Assembly: GCA_900073065.1 (NCBI GenBank)
Contig: FJOG01000029.1
Location: 247,939 to 311,938 of the forward strand
Source of the DNA: Phialocephala subalpina
Lineage: Eukaryota > Ascomycota > Leotiomycetes > Helotiales > Mollisiaceae
Length of the DNA stretch: 64,000 bases
Direction of reading: 5' to 3'
Part shown: positions 1 to 11,388 of the stretch, piece after piece
How positions within the stretch are numbered: the first letter of the stretch is position 1
How the letters are laid out: every line of letters begins with the position of its first letter
Notes under the pieces: model-generated
Database searches by the model: none
What the model saw: the letters and a program-made list of their open reading frames with translations, nothing else
What the model was told of the DNA's origin: nothing
Made by a program: the position numbers and the translations under genes

Positions 1-430
1 TTATTATAATAAAATATTATAAAAACGCGAAATAAATTTAAAAATAATTAATTTTATATTAATTTTATTTTAAATTATAATTTGGATTATAATTAAATAT
101 ATATATTTACGGATTTATATAATATAAAATCGTATTTATATAATGAATTTTAAGTTTTTATTTATATAATTTAAGAATTATATTTATTTTATTCTTTTGA
201 ATTATATATATTTAATTTAAATAATATAATTTATTTCTTTTATTTCTTAATTATTTTTAATCAAATTAATATTAAGAATTCCGATCAAATAAATTATTTT
301 ATTAATTATTTTATTTTATAAATATATATAATTAATTCTTTAAAGTTAAAGTCTCTTTAAAATCTTTTTCCTTATTTGCAATCAATTTATTTATGCAAAT
401 CGCAATTATCTTTGAACTTGCGCTTGTTTC
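1..430. repeat. AT-rich RIP-like tract
   Basis: The first ~430 bases are almost pure A/T, with long TTTAA/ATATAT runs and no open frame. In filamentous ascomycetes this composition is typical of old repeats mutated by repeat-induced point mutation (C to T). I see no gene in it. The same texture returns at 1200-1800, 53400-53870 and 55840-56210. Confidence 0.7.
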
Positions 431-550
431 CTTATAATCGATTAGAAATATTTGGGAAGTACGGAGCAAAGTACGAGAAGTTAATTATCCTGGCATTAAT
501 TAATCGATGGAAGTTGGCAACAGGCTACTAGGTCAATCTAATTAACCCAC

Positions 551-1000
551 TGTAACAAAATATTCTAGAGTGTGTTTCGTGACGCGTAATTGAGACCTGT
601 GACTTACCATGATAGAATATTCTAGATTCTGTCTTGATCCTTTTCAAGCTTTGATAAAATAGCTTCTCTTGTTAGTATACCCGCTCCCACATGCTTATCT
701 TAGCAGCCGCTTTGTAAGGGGCAGCTGTTTTAGGCGGGTAGGGCTGAGTTTCGCTGGTTCGTGCGACCATAGATACCTGTCATTTGATGTCATTATCGAT
801 TTATTTATCTAGGTGATTATCTAGTCTAGGCAAGGTTTTAATTTGGATCTGCTAAATCCGGTGTTAATATCTCTTACGTCCTTTTAAGGGGACAAGTATA
901 AATCACTGACCTATCCCTTTTCCATTGCCTTCTACAATCTTCTGAAGCCACGTCATTATTTTTCTCTCGAATTACTTTGGTTCAAGGACAAATAATCACA
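551..1000. repeat. Possible solo LTR or retrotransposon end (uncertain)
   Basis: A more GC-balanced island between two AT-rich tracts begins TGTAACA and can be read to a CA dinucleotide near 998-1000. It contains a TATAAAT-like box near 897 and pyrimidine-rich initiator-like text after it, a layout typical of LTRs. I could not find a convincing target-site duplication or a second copy, so this is a suggestion only. Confidence 0.22.
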
Positions 1001-1162
1001 CCCCTAAAGGTTAATAGATTCTAAGAGATTCTATGCGATTAAAGCTATTAACCAATAAATCCTATGCTTCCCGCATATTGCTTTACGCTATTCTCTTTAG
1101 TTTCCTCACCAAAAAACACTAAAATCATATCTTAATTATTATATAAGACCTATAGTATTCCT

Positions 1163-1860
1163 ATGCCTAAAATACTTACTAAAGATTATACTCGCGATAA
1201 TAAATTACGCGCGCAAATTCTTTATTTCGAAGTTAAATAAATAATCGATAAAATCGCTTTATAATTTAATTTTACTTTCGATCAAATCAAATATATTTTA
1301 TATTATAAATTTATACTTTAAAAAATATATTCTAATAAACGTTTCTTTGGCCCAATAAAGAAAAAGTAATTTATTAAATAAATATACGCGAATAATAAAA
1401 ATAAAAAGATTTTTTAATTATAAATCCTTAGGATTTTTAATTGAAATTATAAAGTTTATATTATTAAATTAATATCCAAAAAAGAAAATTTTAAATAATA
1501 TATTATTTTTAAAAATTTTAAATTAATTATTATATATATTATAATCCGATTTCAATAAATATTAAAAAAATATATAATTAAAAATACTTTAATTTTTATA
1601 AAAGAAAAGAATTTAAAAAAAATTAAGTTTATATTTTCTTTTATTAAGATTTTATACAATAGAATTAAAGATATTATTAAGCAAAAAAACTTTAAAATCC
1701 ATAGGTTTTATTTTAAATTTAAAGTAATTATTATTAAAATATAAAATTTAAAGATTTAATTAAGAATATATATAATAAATATTAAATTAAAATTTAAAGT
1801 ATTAATTTTCAAGGGTATAATTATTTATCCTTAAACCAAAGTATACTATATTCATCGAGG
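1163..1860 (+). pseudogene. RIP-degraded Tc1/mariner-like transposase relic
   Basis: From the ATG at 1163 the plus strand can be read as a transposase-like N-terminus: a short basic start, then a helix-turn-helix-like stretch (residues ~25-45, of the kind IIDKIAL..FNFTFDQIKYIL) and a basic segment. It is broken by many TAA/TAG codons that fit Trp or Gln codons changed by C-to-T or G-to-A mutation. The region is strongly AT-biased. The match to fungal Tc1/Fot-type elements is from general recall of the N-terminal pattern. The downstream DDE part is not recognisable with confidence. Confidence 0.4.
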
Positions 1861-2686
1861 TGAACTTCTATTAGTATCGATATTAGAATTGGAAAGGCTT
1901 TAAAAGAGAATCGATATCTTTGCCAGATCTTACTCTTCTCTAGTATACCTTAGATACTCCCCTCACTGCTCCAATGTCTCAGATCCTCGAGTAGCTAGTG
2001 AACCGCTTTTAGTCATTTGAATGACGAGCCATGGCGCGGCCGCCGAAAGTTTGAAGGGACGTATTGAAAGAGGGAGCATACAAAAGTGGATCGTCCTACC
2101 TAGATGATCGGGTCGTCCTGGGTCATCCAGCCGGGTCATCCAAAGTAAGTCATGGACTGACAAAAAAAATAAAAAATGAATTGGGGAGACTTGGACCTCC
2201 AGATGATAAAAGATAAGATAGTCTCGAAAAGGTGTGGGTGACCAGAGGTAGTCCTCGCTGACGGAGGTGGTCCTGGCTGACGAAGACAGTTTGTGCTAAG
2301 ACCAAGCAAAGTCGTCCACTTCGATCATTTCAGTATCCATTGCGAACCAGAGACTTCTGCATGTGATATCTAGCCTTGAAAATTTTCCAAATTATACTTG
2401 GCACCAGCAATCGTGTGAACTACCAACTGGAGTACTGACTGACTTTGATTGCTGGCTGACTTCGTCGCTGACGTAATTACATGATAAGGCTTATCGCTCG
2501 AAGCGAGAGCCTGCACGTGACATGAAATAACAAACTGGTTTGTACGTAAAGTGTATAAATACCGCCCCCCACGCTAATCACATATTCTGTCGCTCAATTT
2601 CAGTCCTCCTTTTCGCTGACCTCCGTGTTTGTTAATTACTACATCGGGATCTCAACGCCACTTGTTGCTTTTGTGCATGCGAATCT
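1861..2686. other. Intergenic, no gene seen
   Basis: Transition from the AT-rich block to normal composition. It contains short imprecise repeats of GGTCGTCCTGG / GGGTCATCCAG type around 2098-2145 and 2240-2285. The only open frame longer than 60 codons (1963-2163, minus) has no recognisable domain. I see no gene. Confidence 0.5.
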
Positions 2687-3847
2687 CTAATAGGGAACCT
2701 CAATGACACCGTTAGCTACAGAGTTGCAGTCTGGGTCACCCATGTTTCCTCCGTTGCCAAACAACAACTTCTTGTTTCCCTGCACAGTAATGATCCTCAA
2801 GCTACGCGAGTAAGCCGACCACTGGCCCACATTGACCACCTTCCATCCCTGCGGATTAGCACTATCGTCATTGATGAGAACCGGTTCAAGAGAGCCGCTG
2901 CTGGCAATGATGACGCCTGAGCCGTCTGTCTTTGCTGGGTTGGGTGTCCAGATGACATAAGGGGAGCCGTAAGGTACGCTCTTATTGGTATCGTTCCCGA
3001 CAAGCGCAATGCCCGTCGCCGAGTTGAAGTTGAGGGGATTAGCGGCGGTCTTGTAATACACTGCACATTTTGCTGAACCGCAGTACTCGTATGTCATGAT
3101 GTATTGCTGCGTGGACGCGATGTATGCGACGGTGGTCATGCCCGGCCGATCATTATACGCAGAATAGGCGACGTCGTTGACTGCGGCAGACCAGGTAAGG
3201 AGATCATTGGTGGTAACGTGTACAAGCTTTTGGGAATGTGCCGAGTCGCGTTGATCAGAGAAGTAGCACACCAGTTGGCCGTTGTACATCATGAGAAAGG
3301 GTTCCCAGATCGCTGCATGGCCGCTGGTGATATCCTCGGGACCGCTCCCGTAGGCGATGTGACTGACAAAGTTCCAGGTTTCTGCATTGTCCTGACTGAC
3401 ATAGAGATCAATGTAGACTCCACCTTGCAGACTGTATGGGGAGGAAACGCCTGCAGCAAGTAATGTACCCGCGGGATATCCACCGAATGCTTGAGGCAGA
3501 GTGTACAAGAACGGTTGGAAGCGCATGCCCCAGCCGTTGACCTGGTCTTTGATGGCAGAGAAGTTGGACCAAGTTGCGCCGCCATCCACCGATTTATAGA
3601 TGGGGTGGTTGACCAAGGGAGGTTCTGCTGGGTAGTTCTCCCATGTCATGAGGAGAGATTCATCTGGTAGCTGGAGAGAGCGCGCGTAGAGAGTCTTCCA
3701 TTGCACGGCATTGGCAGCGGGAAAGAAGAAAATGTTATCGTTAAAGTTCGTGAATGCAGCTGGAGTTGGGTTTGGCGTAACACAAGCCGATGTCGAGAGA
3801 ATGCATGGCAGCAGAAAAAAGCTGCCGATGAGCTGGGTGTAGTGCAT
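2687..3847 (-). CDS. Secreted GH93 exo-1,5-alpha-L-arabinofuranosidase (arabinanase)
   Basis: Single-exon gene of 386 residues with an N-terminal signal peptide (residues ~1-22, hydrophobic core FFLLPCIL) followed by a sialidase-like six-bladed propeller. The SxDGGxTW (BNR/Asp-box) motif is at 86-93, NGWGMRFQP at ~104-112, WEPF at 181-184, SDQRD at 197-201, RPGM at 234-237 and MTYEY at 251-255. GH93 enzymes use two Glu residues. Glu182 (in WEPF) and Glu254 (in TYEY) lie 72 apart, which fits the pair known for the family. GH93 releases arabinobiose from linear 1,5-arabinan, so the likely role is extracellular pectin side-chain breakdown. It diverges from the Zn2Cys6 regulator at 4544, sharing ~0.7 kb of upstream DNA. 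A general sialidase-fold hydrolase is the alternative. Confidence 0.82.
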   Translation of the reverse strand: MHYTQLIGSFFLLPCILSTSACVTPNPTPAAFTNFNDNIFFFPAANAVQWKTLYARSLQLPDESLLMTWENYPAEPPLVNHPIYKSVDGGATWSNFSAIKDQVNGWGMRFQPFLYTLPQAFGGYPAGTLLAAGVSSPYSLQGGVYIDLYVSQDNAETWNFVSHIAYGSGPEDITSGHAAIWEPFLMMYNGQLVCYFSDQRDSAHSQKLVHVTTNDLLTWSAAVNDVAYSAYNDRPGMTTVAYIASTQQYIMTYEYCGSAKCAVYYKTAANPLNFNSATGIALVGNDTNKSVPYGSPYVIWTPNPAKTDGSGVIIASSGSLEPVLINDDSANPQGWKVVNVGQWSAYSRSLRIITVQGNKKLLFGNGGNMGDPDCNSVANGVIEVPY

Positions 3848-4543
3848 GGCGTTGATATGATATGGGTAGAGACGGCCGATCTGGCTTGTGGAAATGAGAC
3901 TGTAGGATGGGATGATGATGGAGGAGTTGTCCTAAGACGGCAGATCATTAGACTTTAAATACTCATCCTGGAACTTGAGAAGGCGCCCTACTTTGACAAA
4001 GCGAACGAGCAGTTCGGCTACTTTGAAAAAGTCAACAATCAGCTTCGCTCACTGCGTTGTCTGTTGGTTCGCGCGGGATTGTGTGCAAGATTCTATTACA
4101 GCTCCCTGTTTGCCTCGTCGACAGTACTTGCTTCAACCAATAACGCATCTTTGATTGAGGGGCAGTTCTGCATGCATAGTCCACTAAGGGTTCTTCTTGG
4201 GAGTGTCGGGAACTCTCTACCCCGCAAACCTGGAGAAAACCAGGGGATTGTGTCTTCCCCTCGTGAAGATGCATTAGTCTTGTGGTCGATTGCCCTAATT
4301 ATGAAGTAAATGGTCGAGGTAGAACTATTGCGGAATGTCGGGAGCGAACAAAAGTTCTGCCACCAATCAGACTTTGCGACAGTCCTCACCACCCCGCACA
4401 TTATATTGTCAGGCTTTGGTGCGGGGCTTCGGTTACCTTGCAGCTAATCTTAAGTAATCGGTGGCCGGGTCAAAGCTCGCTACCGTACCGTACTTCGTAT
4501 ATATGACCCGATAATCCGCACTTGGGATCTGCTCCTTTCGCTA
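3848..4543. promoter_or_regulatory. Shared divergent promoter region (GH93 / Zn2Cys6 regulator)
   Basis: About 700 bp between two divergently transcribed start codons. An arrangement with a pathway regulator facing a target enzyme gene is common in fungal sugar-utilisation clusters. No conserved operator could be assigned by eye. The open frames inside it look like chance. Confidence 0.45.
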
Positions 4544-6286
4544 ATGCTAATGCTCGCTATGCAGCAGGAACGCTCCTTATCGCAGAGTCAGATCCGCTCT
4601 TCAACCAAGAGATCCATCTCAATTAGCAGGGGAAGTGCGGCCTATCCGAGGAAAAGGGCGGTCACGGCATGTCAGGTTTGCCGTGCTCGACGAACCAAGT
4701 GTGATCAGAAAAAGCCTTCTTGTTCGTTTTGCGAGAGCATCGGAGCAGAGTGCAACTCAGATCCTGGGTCCCTATCCACCTTTGATCCGGCAAGCATTGC
4801 GATTATTGAGCGACTAGACAGTCTAGAACGGAAGATCGATTCTATTCCCCAGGTCTCACTTCCAGACAAGGAGAATGGCAGCAACAAAAATGCACATCAT
4901 AAAAGACCCATCGGAAACTTCTTACCGGAAAACCTGGATGGAATTCTTAAATGGCCAGTTTTTCGGCACCTGACTCTGCCTGTCGCGCCAACTCCTAGTC
5001 ATTGCAGCCCAGCCTCACTATGTTCCTCCACACAAGCACCGTCCATCAGCGACGAGCTCCATCCAGCAGCATGTAATCAGTGGCTGGATGACTTCTTCCG
5101 TCATGGCCATTGCAAGAATCCGGTCTTGGATGAGCAGAGTACTCGACGTTTAGTTCGCAAAGTCTGCCAGGAAGGGGTAGGCTGGGATTCCGAATCATGT
5201 CTGGCACTTCTTGTTTGCGCGAATGGTGCTCTGGCTCGTCCTTTGCTCAGTCCTTCTGTCTCCACCGATGAATTTAATTCGTCAATTCCTAATGCCTTAT
5301 TCACGACATCACTAAAGCGACTTGGTCCCACGTTGGGGTCTGCAGGTGTTGTGCAGGCACAGTGTCTATTTCTCGCAGGTGTGTTTCTGATGTCCACTCT
5401 ACGGCCCTTCGACGCATGGCGCATGTTTCTGCAATCACTCGCTATTTGTCAGAGTTTCACGTACTGTGACCAACCTGACCCCCTAGGTGACGGCAGGTCC
5501 AGGTCCACTGTGGAAGCGGAAGGAAGCATTTATTGGTCTGCATGGAAGTCAGAGAGGGAGTTGAGGTGGGAATTAGGCCTCCCTGATTTCGGCGACATGG
5601 GTCTTGACATACCACGAACCTTTCCGAGTTGTTCTGAAAGTTACGAAGGCGACAATCTCCGAGCCTGGTACTTCTATCTATCTGAAATTTCACTTTGGCG
5701 ATTGGAGACAGCAGTAAAGAACGAAATGAGAAGACTGGTCGCCGAGACACCGGCACAAGTTCTTGAGGCTCTAGCTGAGATAGCTGACGAAAACGTTCAG
5801 CAAGTTATAGCTTGGCAAGATTCATTGCCACCTAGCGTGAGCATTGCGGAACATGACTTACCAACGGGAGATGACGGTGATATTCTTAGATTCGTTCTCA
5901 GAGGGCGCACCACATATTTCCATGAGTTGGTTTCATGGCCGTTCATCTACGCGGTGGTCAACGACGAGGAAGATGCACCAAGAGTCAGACAGTGGACGGC
6001 AAGAGGCTTCGCTTTCCATCTCGAGAGACTGAGTATCAACCGGCCAGGATTTTACCACAGGCATCACGGTACTTGGTTAATGATACGGTCTTCTGCTCGA
6101 AGTGCATGCATCTTGCTTGCAGGTGCCCAAGTTTCGTCCACATCCGAATTATTACCACCAAACTGGCAGGAGGCTGTCGAAGCCACTATTTCGATGCTAC
6201 AGTTCTGGTGTAACGATAACGCAGAACTTGCTATCACTGTCGATATTTTAAACCGCCTTTTCTCGAATGTTTACCAGCAACAATGA
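4544..6286 (+). CDS. Zn2Cys6 fungal-specific transcription factor
   Basis: 580 residues in one exon. The binuclear zinc cluster is complete: Cys43, 46, 53, 60, 63 and 70 in the spacing CX2CX6CX6CX2CX6C, preceded by a basic segment (PRKR). A short linker and a helix compatible with dimerisation (RLDSLERKID) follow, then a Leu/Trp-rich middle region typical of the fungal-specific regulatory domain. The first ATG (4544) and the Met at 4559 are both possible starts. Being flanked by GH93, GH3 and a sugar transporter suggests, by inference, a local activator for pectin or hemicellulose sugar use. No specific orthologue (AraR, XlnR, RhaR) is claimed because the middle region does not identify one by eye. 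Confidence 0.85.
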   Translation: MLMLAMQQERSLSQSQIRSSTKRSISISRGSAAYPRKRAVTACQVCRARRTKCDQKKPSCSFCESIGAECNSDPGSLSTFDPASIAIIERLDSLERKIDSIPQVSLPDKENGSNKNAHHKRPIGNFLPENLDGILKWPVFRHLTLPVAPTPSHCSPASLCSSTQAPSISDELHPAACNQWLDDFFRHGHCKNPVLDEQSTRRLVRKVCQEGVGWDSESCLALLVCANGALARPLLSPSVSTDEFNSSIPNALFTTSLKRLGPTLGSAGVVQAQCLFLAGVFLMSTLRPFDAWRMFLQSLAICQSFTYCDQPDPLGDGRSRSTVEAEGSIYWSAWKSERELRWELGLPDFGDMGLDIPRTFPSCSESYEGDNLRAWYFYLSEISLWRLETAVKNEMRRLVAETPAQVLEALAEIADENVQQVIAWQDSLPPSVSIAEHDLPTGDDGDILRFVLRGRTTYFHELVSWPFIYAVVNDEEDAPRVRQWTARGFAFHLERLSINRPGFYHRHHGTWLMIRSSARSACILLAGAQVSSTSELLPPNWQEAVEATISMLQFWCNDNAELAITVDILNRLFSNVYQQQ

Positions 6287-6559
6287 TGACTCTCTCGAAT
6301 GTTTTTTGTGAGAAGATGCTATACGTATATTCATAAGAAACCACAGTGCTCGACATGCGGTGAATGAATTCTTCCTGTTCTACCGTTATTTGAGCTACTT
6401 ACAATTCTCCTTCTACGCTGACCGTGTGGCTCCTCAAACTTTCCACTGTAATCATCGTGTGATTATGGAATGTAAATTTTCTTTGTCTGTGTCAGAAGAT
6501 GACCAAAGTTACAACTTTATCATTCATGTATCATCCAACGTCGCCCGCCATTTCGCTCT

Positions 6560-8896
6560 TTAAAGCCAGGTAATCCCTCGTACTGCCTTTGAATCGCCTG
6601 CAAAAGCCGCTACCTCGATTGTGACCTCCTTGCCTGGCAAAACGAATTCACCACCCACCCACCGCTGAAGAGGTCTTACCGATACGTCTATTGTGACGTC
6701 CTTGAATTGTCCGACATCCAAGTCTATCGGAAGGAATCCCAAGAGCACTCGAGACGGGAAGTCGGGCATCTTTACGAGTCCATAGACTTGAAGAACATGC
6801 CTTCCGCCACGCAGCCCGGTATTTGCGACATTAACATGAATCTGCATGGTGTCCATAACGTCGCCACACCCCAAAGTGCCGATGCGAAGATCGGTGACGG
6901 AGAAGGTGGTGTATGACAGGCCAAAACCTAAAGGAAATCTAGCTTCTTGATCAAGCTTGTCGAGCAGGTTCTGGCCATGCCATCGATCATATTTGATCTC
7001 TGTCGCGTCAATGTCAAAGTATGGGAGATGTCTCTCATCCCTGGGAATAGAGAAAGGCAACCTCCCACTAGCATCAATGTGGCCAAGCAAAACATCAGCT
7101 AAACCGTGGCCACCTTCTGAGCCCGCGTACCAACTCATGACCAATGAAGGGACCTGGTCTAACCATTCCTCCATGATAACGGCACCTGCCGCTATTATGG
7201 ACACAATCGTGTGTGGATTCGCAGCAGTGACAGCTGCGATCAATTCAACATCTTGAGATCGCAACCTGAGCGATCTGCGGTCCCCACCAGCCCCAACCTC
7301 AAGTGCAGAGTCCAGCTTGTCATCGCTTGCATCTCCCTTCACAATGGCAAGCGTTGCTTTCTCTTCCACTGTTTCTGCAGGAGGCAACAAGTCTAGCAGG
7401 CAAACATCAGACTGCAACGAAGGAACAACGTATTCACCTTCGTCAGTCGCATCATATCCTACCACACAAATAACGAGGTCGACTTTCTTCGCAAGTTCCC
7501 TTGCCCGTTCCACCGAATCAGTATCCTCGAGGATAACATCAGCTTGGGGAAGTGCGGCCCTCAATCCTTCGACTGGCGTCACCACATGAGGAGCAAAGAC
7601 TTGAGACGAACCCCTGTCACCAGTATTTGGAACATTTGCCAGTCGCCCAACCACGGCAATTCTCGATACCTTCCTTGGATCGAGTGGTAACAGAGGCTTA
7701 GCATCAACTTTAACTGGCTCATTCTTCAGTAGAACGATTGATCTACCTGCTACCTCCCGAGCCAATGTCCTGTGCTCCTCGCAGAACACGACGGAGGATT
7801 CTGTCTTACTTGCAACAATGTTCACTGCGAACTCAAGCTGCTTCCGTAGTATTCTTGAACAAGCCAGGTCTACAACCGACCAGTCAAGCTCTCCGGATTT
7901 CAGCGCCTCCGTAAGGTACATGCTCCTCTGTTGTCTGAAAGGAGCCTCGATATCCAGGCCATTTTTCAATGAAAGTGGAGCATCTCGAAGACCAAAAATG
8001 AAGTCTGAAATGACGAACCCATCGAATTTATACTCGTGTCGTAGAATGTCCGTGAGCAGAAGTTGACTTTGACCAGCCCATTCACCGTTAACTGCGTTAT
8101 AGGAGGACATCACAGATGCCACGCCACCCTCGATGATGCGCCTAAAATGCGGGAGATAGACTTCATGGAGAACGTTCTCTTCAACTCTCACATCCACTCG
8201 AAAGCGAGCATTCTCCATCGAGTTCAGCGCAAAGTGCTTAACACAAGCCATGATATGTCCCTGCACACCTTGTGTAAGGGCAAGACCGAACTCTCCCAAG
8301 AGTATAGGATCCTCGCTGTACGTCTCTTGAATTCGACCCCATGCAGGATGGCGCGGCAAATTGACACACACGCCTGCGAAATAATTCGCACCCTGTGCTT
8401 TTGCTTCCAGACCGATTGCATCGCCGATACGTCGCTCCAAAGTGATATCCCAAGTTGCGCCGCGAGCCATGGACACCGGGAAGGCGGTCGAAGCGCCCAT
8501 GACAACTCCACGAGGGCCGTCTGTGAAGCGGATGCCGGGGATTTCCAGGCGTGGGATTGCGCCCATAACAAAAGGTACCCGGTTGTAACGGTCACAGAGG
8601 ATTCCTCGTAGACCTTCGTAGAATAGCATATCGCCATCGAGGAGGTAGATACGCTCGGATTTACTCAATTCCGAGAGCAGTCTTTGCGTTGTTTGAGACA
8701 AAGGCTCTCCGTTCTTAAGGGCTTGAACTGCCTGCTGAAATGTGTATGCCGGTGTCACCGTGTCTGTCAAATGGGCATCTCTGGGCAAAGTAGAGACTGT
8801 AGTGGTCAACATATTGTTGTCGTCTAAGGGATGTGTTCTCAAAGGTCTGGGGGAAATAGTTCGTAGTGAAGAGAGATGGAGCAGGCTAGAAAGCAA
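6560..8896 (-). CDS. GH3 family beta-glycosidase (beta-glucosidase-like), apparently not secreted
   Basis: 778 residues, one exon. A GH3 N-terminal barrel is clear: substrate-binding Asp127 in FTDGPRG, KHF at 220-222, and the catalytic nucleophile Asp298 in VISDF. It is followed by the alpha/beta sandwich domain (GSEGGHGLADVLLG near 580-595) and a C-terminal fibronectin III-like domain ending in WVGGEF and the last ~30 residues. No convincing signal peptide is visible. The Met at 8812 (residue 29) is a likely alternative start and would also give a cytosolic enzyme. GH3 enzymes remove terminal glucose, xylose or arabinose; the exact specificity cannot be read here. Its divergent partner is the MFS sugar transporter at 9666, suggesting uptake of an oligosaccharide followed by intracellular hydrolysis. 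Confidence 0.85.
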   Translation of the reverse strand: MLSSLLHLSSLRTISPRPLRTHPLDDNNMLTTTVSTLPRDAHLTDTVTPAYTFQQAVQALKNGEPLSQTTQRLLSELSKSERIYLLDGDMLFYEGLRGILCDRYNRVPFVMGAIPRLEIPGIRFTDGPRGVVMGASTAFPVSMARGATWDITLERRIGDAIGLEAKAQGANYFAGVCVNLPRHPAWGRIQETYSEDPILLGEFGLALTQGVQGHIMACVKHFALNSMENARFRVDVRVEENVLHEVYLPHFRRIIEGGVASVMSSYNAVNGEWAGQSQLLLTDILRHEYKFDGFVISDFIFGLRDAPLSLKNGLDIEAPFRQQRSMYLTEALKSGELDWSVVDLACSRILRKQLEFAVNIVASKTESSVVFCEEHRTLAREVAGRSIVLLKNEPVKVDAKPLLPLDPRKVSRIAVVGRLANVPNTGDRGSSQVFAPHVVTPVEGLRAALPQADVILEDTDSVERARELAKKVDLVICVVGYDATDEGEYVVPSLQSDVCLLDLLPPAETVEEKATLAIVKGDASDDKLDSALEVGAGGDRRSLRLRSQDVELIAAVTAANPHTIVSIIAAGAVIMEEWLDQVPSLVMSWYAGSEGGHGLADVLLGHIDASGRLPFSIPRDERHLPYFDIDATEIKYDRWHGQNLLDKLDQEARFPLGFGLSYTTFSVTDLRIGTLGCGDVMDTMQIHVNVANTGLRGGRHVLQVYGLVKMPDFPSRVLLGFLPIDLDVGQFKDVTIDVSVRPLQRWVGGEFVLPGKEVTIEVAAFAGDSKAVRGITWL

Positions 8897-9665
8897 TTCC
8901 CCTTACTGAAGCAGAGACTAAGTTAGGATCTAGGTCCGTTTCCGTCTACACGCTCAGGTACTGGGAGCACATGACGTCGAAACATCCACCTACAGCTGCC
9001 AACCACCGAAGTCCGTTTTTGAGTGTCGTGTCGTAAAAGTAATTTGTAGAGCAAATAAAGTCCACAGTCCTGCGCCAAACCACGCCTTTCCCGACATTCC
9101 GCTTGATAGGCGATCGGCTGGGGAATATCGGCAGCAACTGACCAATGCGTTTGCGCTAAATGACCACTAGCTGCACCTATTCCAAGAATACGCTAGTCGC
9201 GAAGTATCGGCGGCGCCATGTCTCACGAGAAAATACCACATGGTGTCTCTCTCCATTACCGGCCAGAACTCCCACCTAAGATGGCATCAGTGTCAAAGCT
9301 ATGCGCACGAATGAGAGACGACACGGACTATTCATGTCTCAATTTTGTCGAATAGTCCTTGGTCTTTTCAATTCAAGCAATTAACCCGTCTTTTTATCCA
9401 TGGACTGGGGTGATTTCCAGCTAAGAAATTGCATTACTAGACTCAGGATCCAACATTCTATCAAGCTAAGGAACGCCAGCGGTTGTGGGGACTGGGGACT
9501 GGGGACCCCGCTCGACACCGTACGGGCGGATTCTCTATCGGAAGGCTATATAACTCGCGAGATCCTCTCCACGTCAGTGAGTTCTCTACTCAGTTTCCTC
9601 AACATACGAGCAGACAACTCTTCTTATCCCCAGTTTATTTACAAGTCACCCATTTGTCTCCCAAC
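8897..9665. promoter_or_regulatory. Shared divergent promoter region (GH3 / sugar transporter)
   Basis: About 770 bp between two divergent starts. A TATA-like stretch (GGCTATATAA) sits near 9543-9552, about 115 bp upstream of the transporter ATG. Short GGGGACT tandem copies lie at ~9486-9505. No gene is seen inside. Confidence 0.45.
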
Positions 9666-11388
9666 ATGGCGATCAATCCTAGGACCTACCAAGTAAGCTG
9701 TCCCGTGTAACTTACTCTTGCATCTATTAACACCACTAAACAGTTCCTGGTTGGAGTTTTTGCTTCATTAGGCTCGTTCCTTTTTGGGTACGCATCTTGG
9801 TACAAATTTCGAAAACTCGACCACTAAAGCTTGTAGATACGATCTTGGTGTCATCGGTGGCGTCGTCGCATCCAAATCCTTTGAGTCTACTTTTAAAAAT
9901 CCAGACGCAAATGAGGTGTACGTCCATATCGTATCCAATTTGTGATGAGAGCTAATTTTTGTTCAGCGGTGCTGTGGTCTCTGTTTTTACTGGCGGCGCC
10001 TTCGTTGGTGCTGCTTTTGCCGGACCTGTTGGTGATTGGTATGGTCGCAGACTCACCATTATGATGGGTGCCATCGTCTTCTGCTTAGGTGGCGGCCTCC
10101 AGACAGCTGCTCAGAATCTCGGGTTTTTGTACTCTGGAAGACTTATTGCGGGATTGGGTGTTGGGATCATGGTTATGATCATTCCACTATACCAAGCCGA
10201 GATTGCTCATCCTTCTATTCGTGGACGTATCACAGGTCTCCAACAATTTATGTTAGCCATTGGAGCCACTGTCGCTGGTAAGTGCATTTATTCCCGGAAT
10301 ATCTCAACGGCGCTGAACTTTTCATAGCTTGGACTACCTATGGCACCAATCTCCACCTTGGTCCTACAAACAACAACCAATGGCGCATTCCCCTTGGAAT
10401 CCAGATTGTTCCCGCCGGAATATTAGCCATTCTTATTCTTCTCTTCCCAGAATCTCCAAGATGGCTCATCGATCACGGCAAGTCGGAACAAGGCTTGGAA
10501 ACATTAGCTCGACTACACGCCGGTGGTAACGACCAGGACGTCTGGGTGCGATCCGAATACGAGCAGATCGAAGCCGCCATCGCCCATGAGCATGAAAACT
10601 CTGCTAAAGGGTATCACGATTTGTTTACGAACAGGTCGAGCTTCCGACGTCTCGTTCTTGTAACGGCACTCCAAGCATCTGTACAGATGACTGGTGTTTC
10701 AGCAATTCAGTACTTTTCTCCGCAAATTTATGCCACCCTGAAAATCCCTACGCAAGATGCGTTGAAGTACCAAGGTGTTAGCAACATTCTATCTACTTTG
10801 GCAATTCTTTGCACTATTCTCTTCATCGACCGACTTGGCCGCCGCTGGCCCTTGATCATTGGCAATCTGATTAATTGTCTCTGTTTCATCATCGTCACAG
10901 CCGCAATTGCCTCTTTTCCAAACGCGTCGCCCGCGAGTCAACATTCTTTAGGCTGGGCTTTTATCGCGACGAATTGGGTCTATCAGATATCGTTCTCGTT
11001 CACGTGCGGCTCTTTATCGTGGATAATTCCTGCAGAGATCTTCGACACTAAGACCAGATCTAAGGGTGTTTCCCTGGGCGCGATGGTCTCATTCGCCTTC
11101 AACACAATGATCGGACAAGTTACTAGCCCAGCTATCAACAGCATTAACTGGCGCTACTTTCTACTGTTTGTTGTATGCAACTTTACCAATGCTGTCTTCT
11201 TCTGGGCCTTTATGCCTGAGACTGCGAAGCGCCCACTCGAGGAGATGAATGCCCTGTTTAGTGGTTCGTCATGGTTTGTTCCGACAATGAGGAGGGAGGA
11301 CTTTGAGACCCATGATCTAGAACACAGGCTGGCAGAAAACGAACAGAAGGAGAAGGCAATAGCTGTTGAGCATTCCGCGGATTACTAA
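9666..11388 (+). CDS. MFS sugar transporter (five exons)
   Basis: Exons 9666-9692, 9744-9787, 9837-9917, 9967-10277 and 10328-11388 splice to 507 residues. The introns are 49-51 bp with GTAAGY/GTACG donors. Family marks: FGYDLGVIGG in the first helix, GRR loop (GDWYGRR) between helices 2 and 3, PESPRWL after helix 6, DRLGRR after helix 8, IPAEIF near helix 10 and a PETA version of the usual PETKG after helix 12. Twelve hydrophobic segments can be followed. It should be a plasma-membrane hexose, pentose or oligosaccharide importer. The start is set by the ATG giving the short MAINP leader. Its divergence from the GH3 gene supports a role in sugar uptake. The real start is easy to miss because the first three exons are short. 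Confidence 0.88.
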
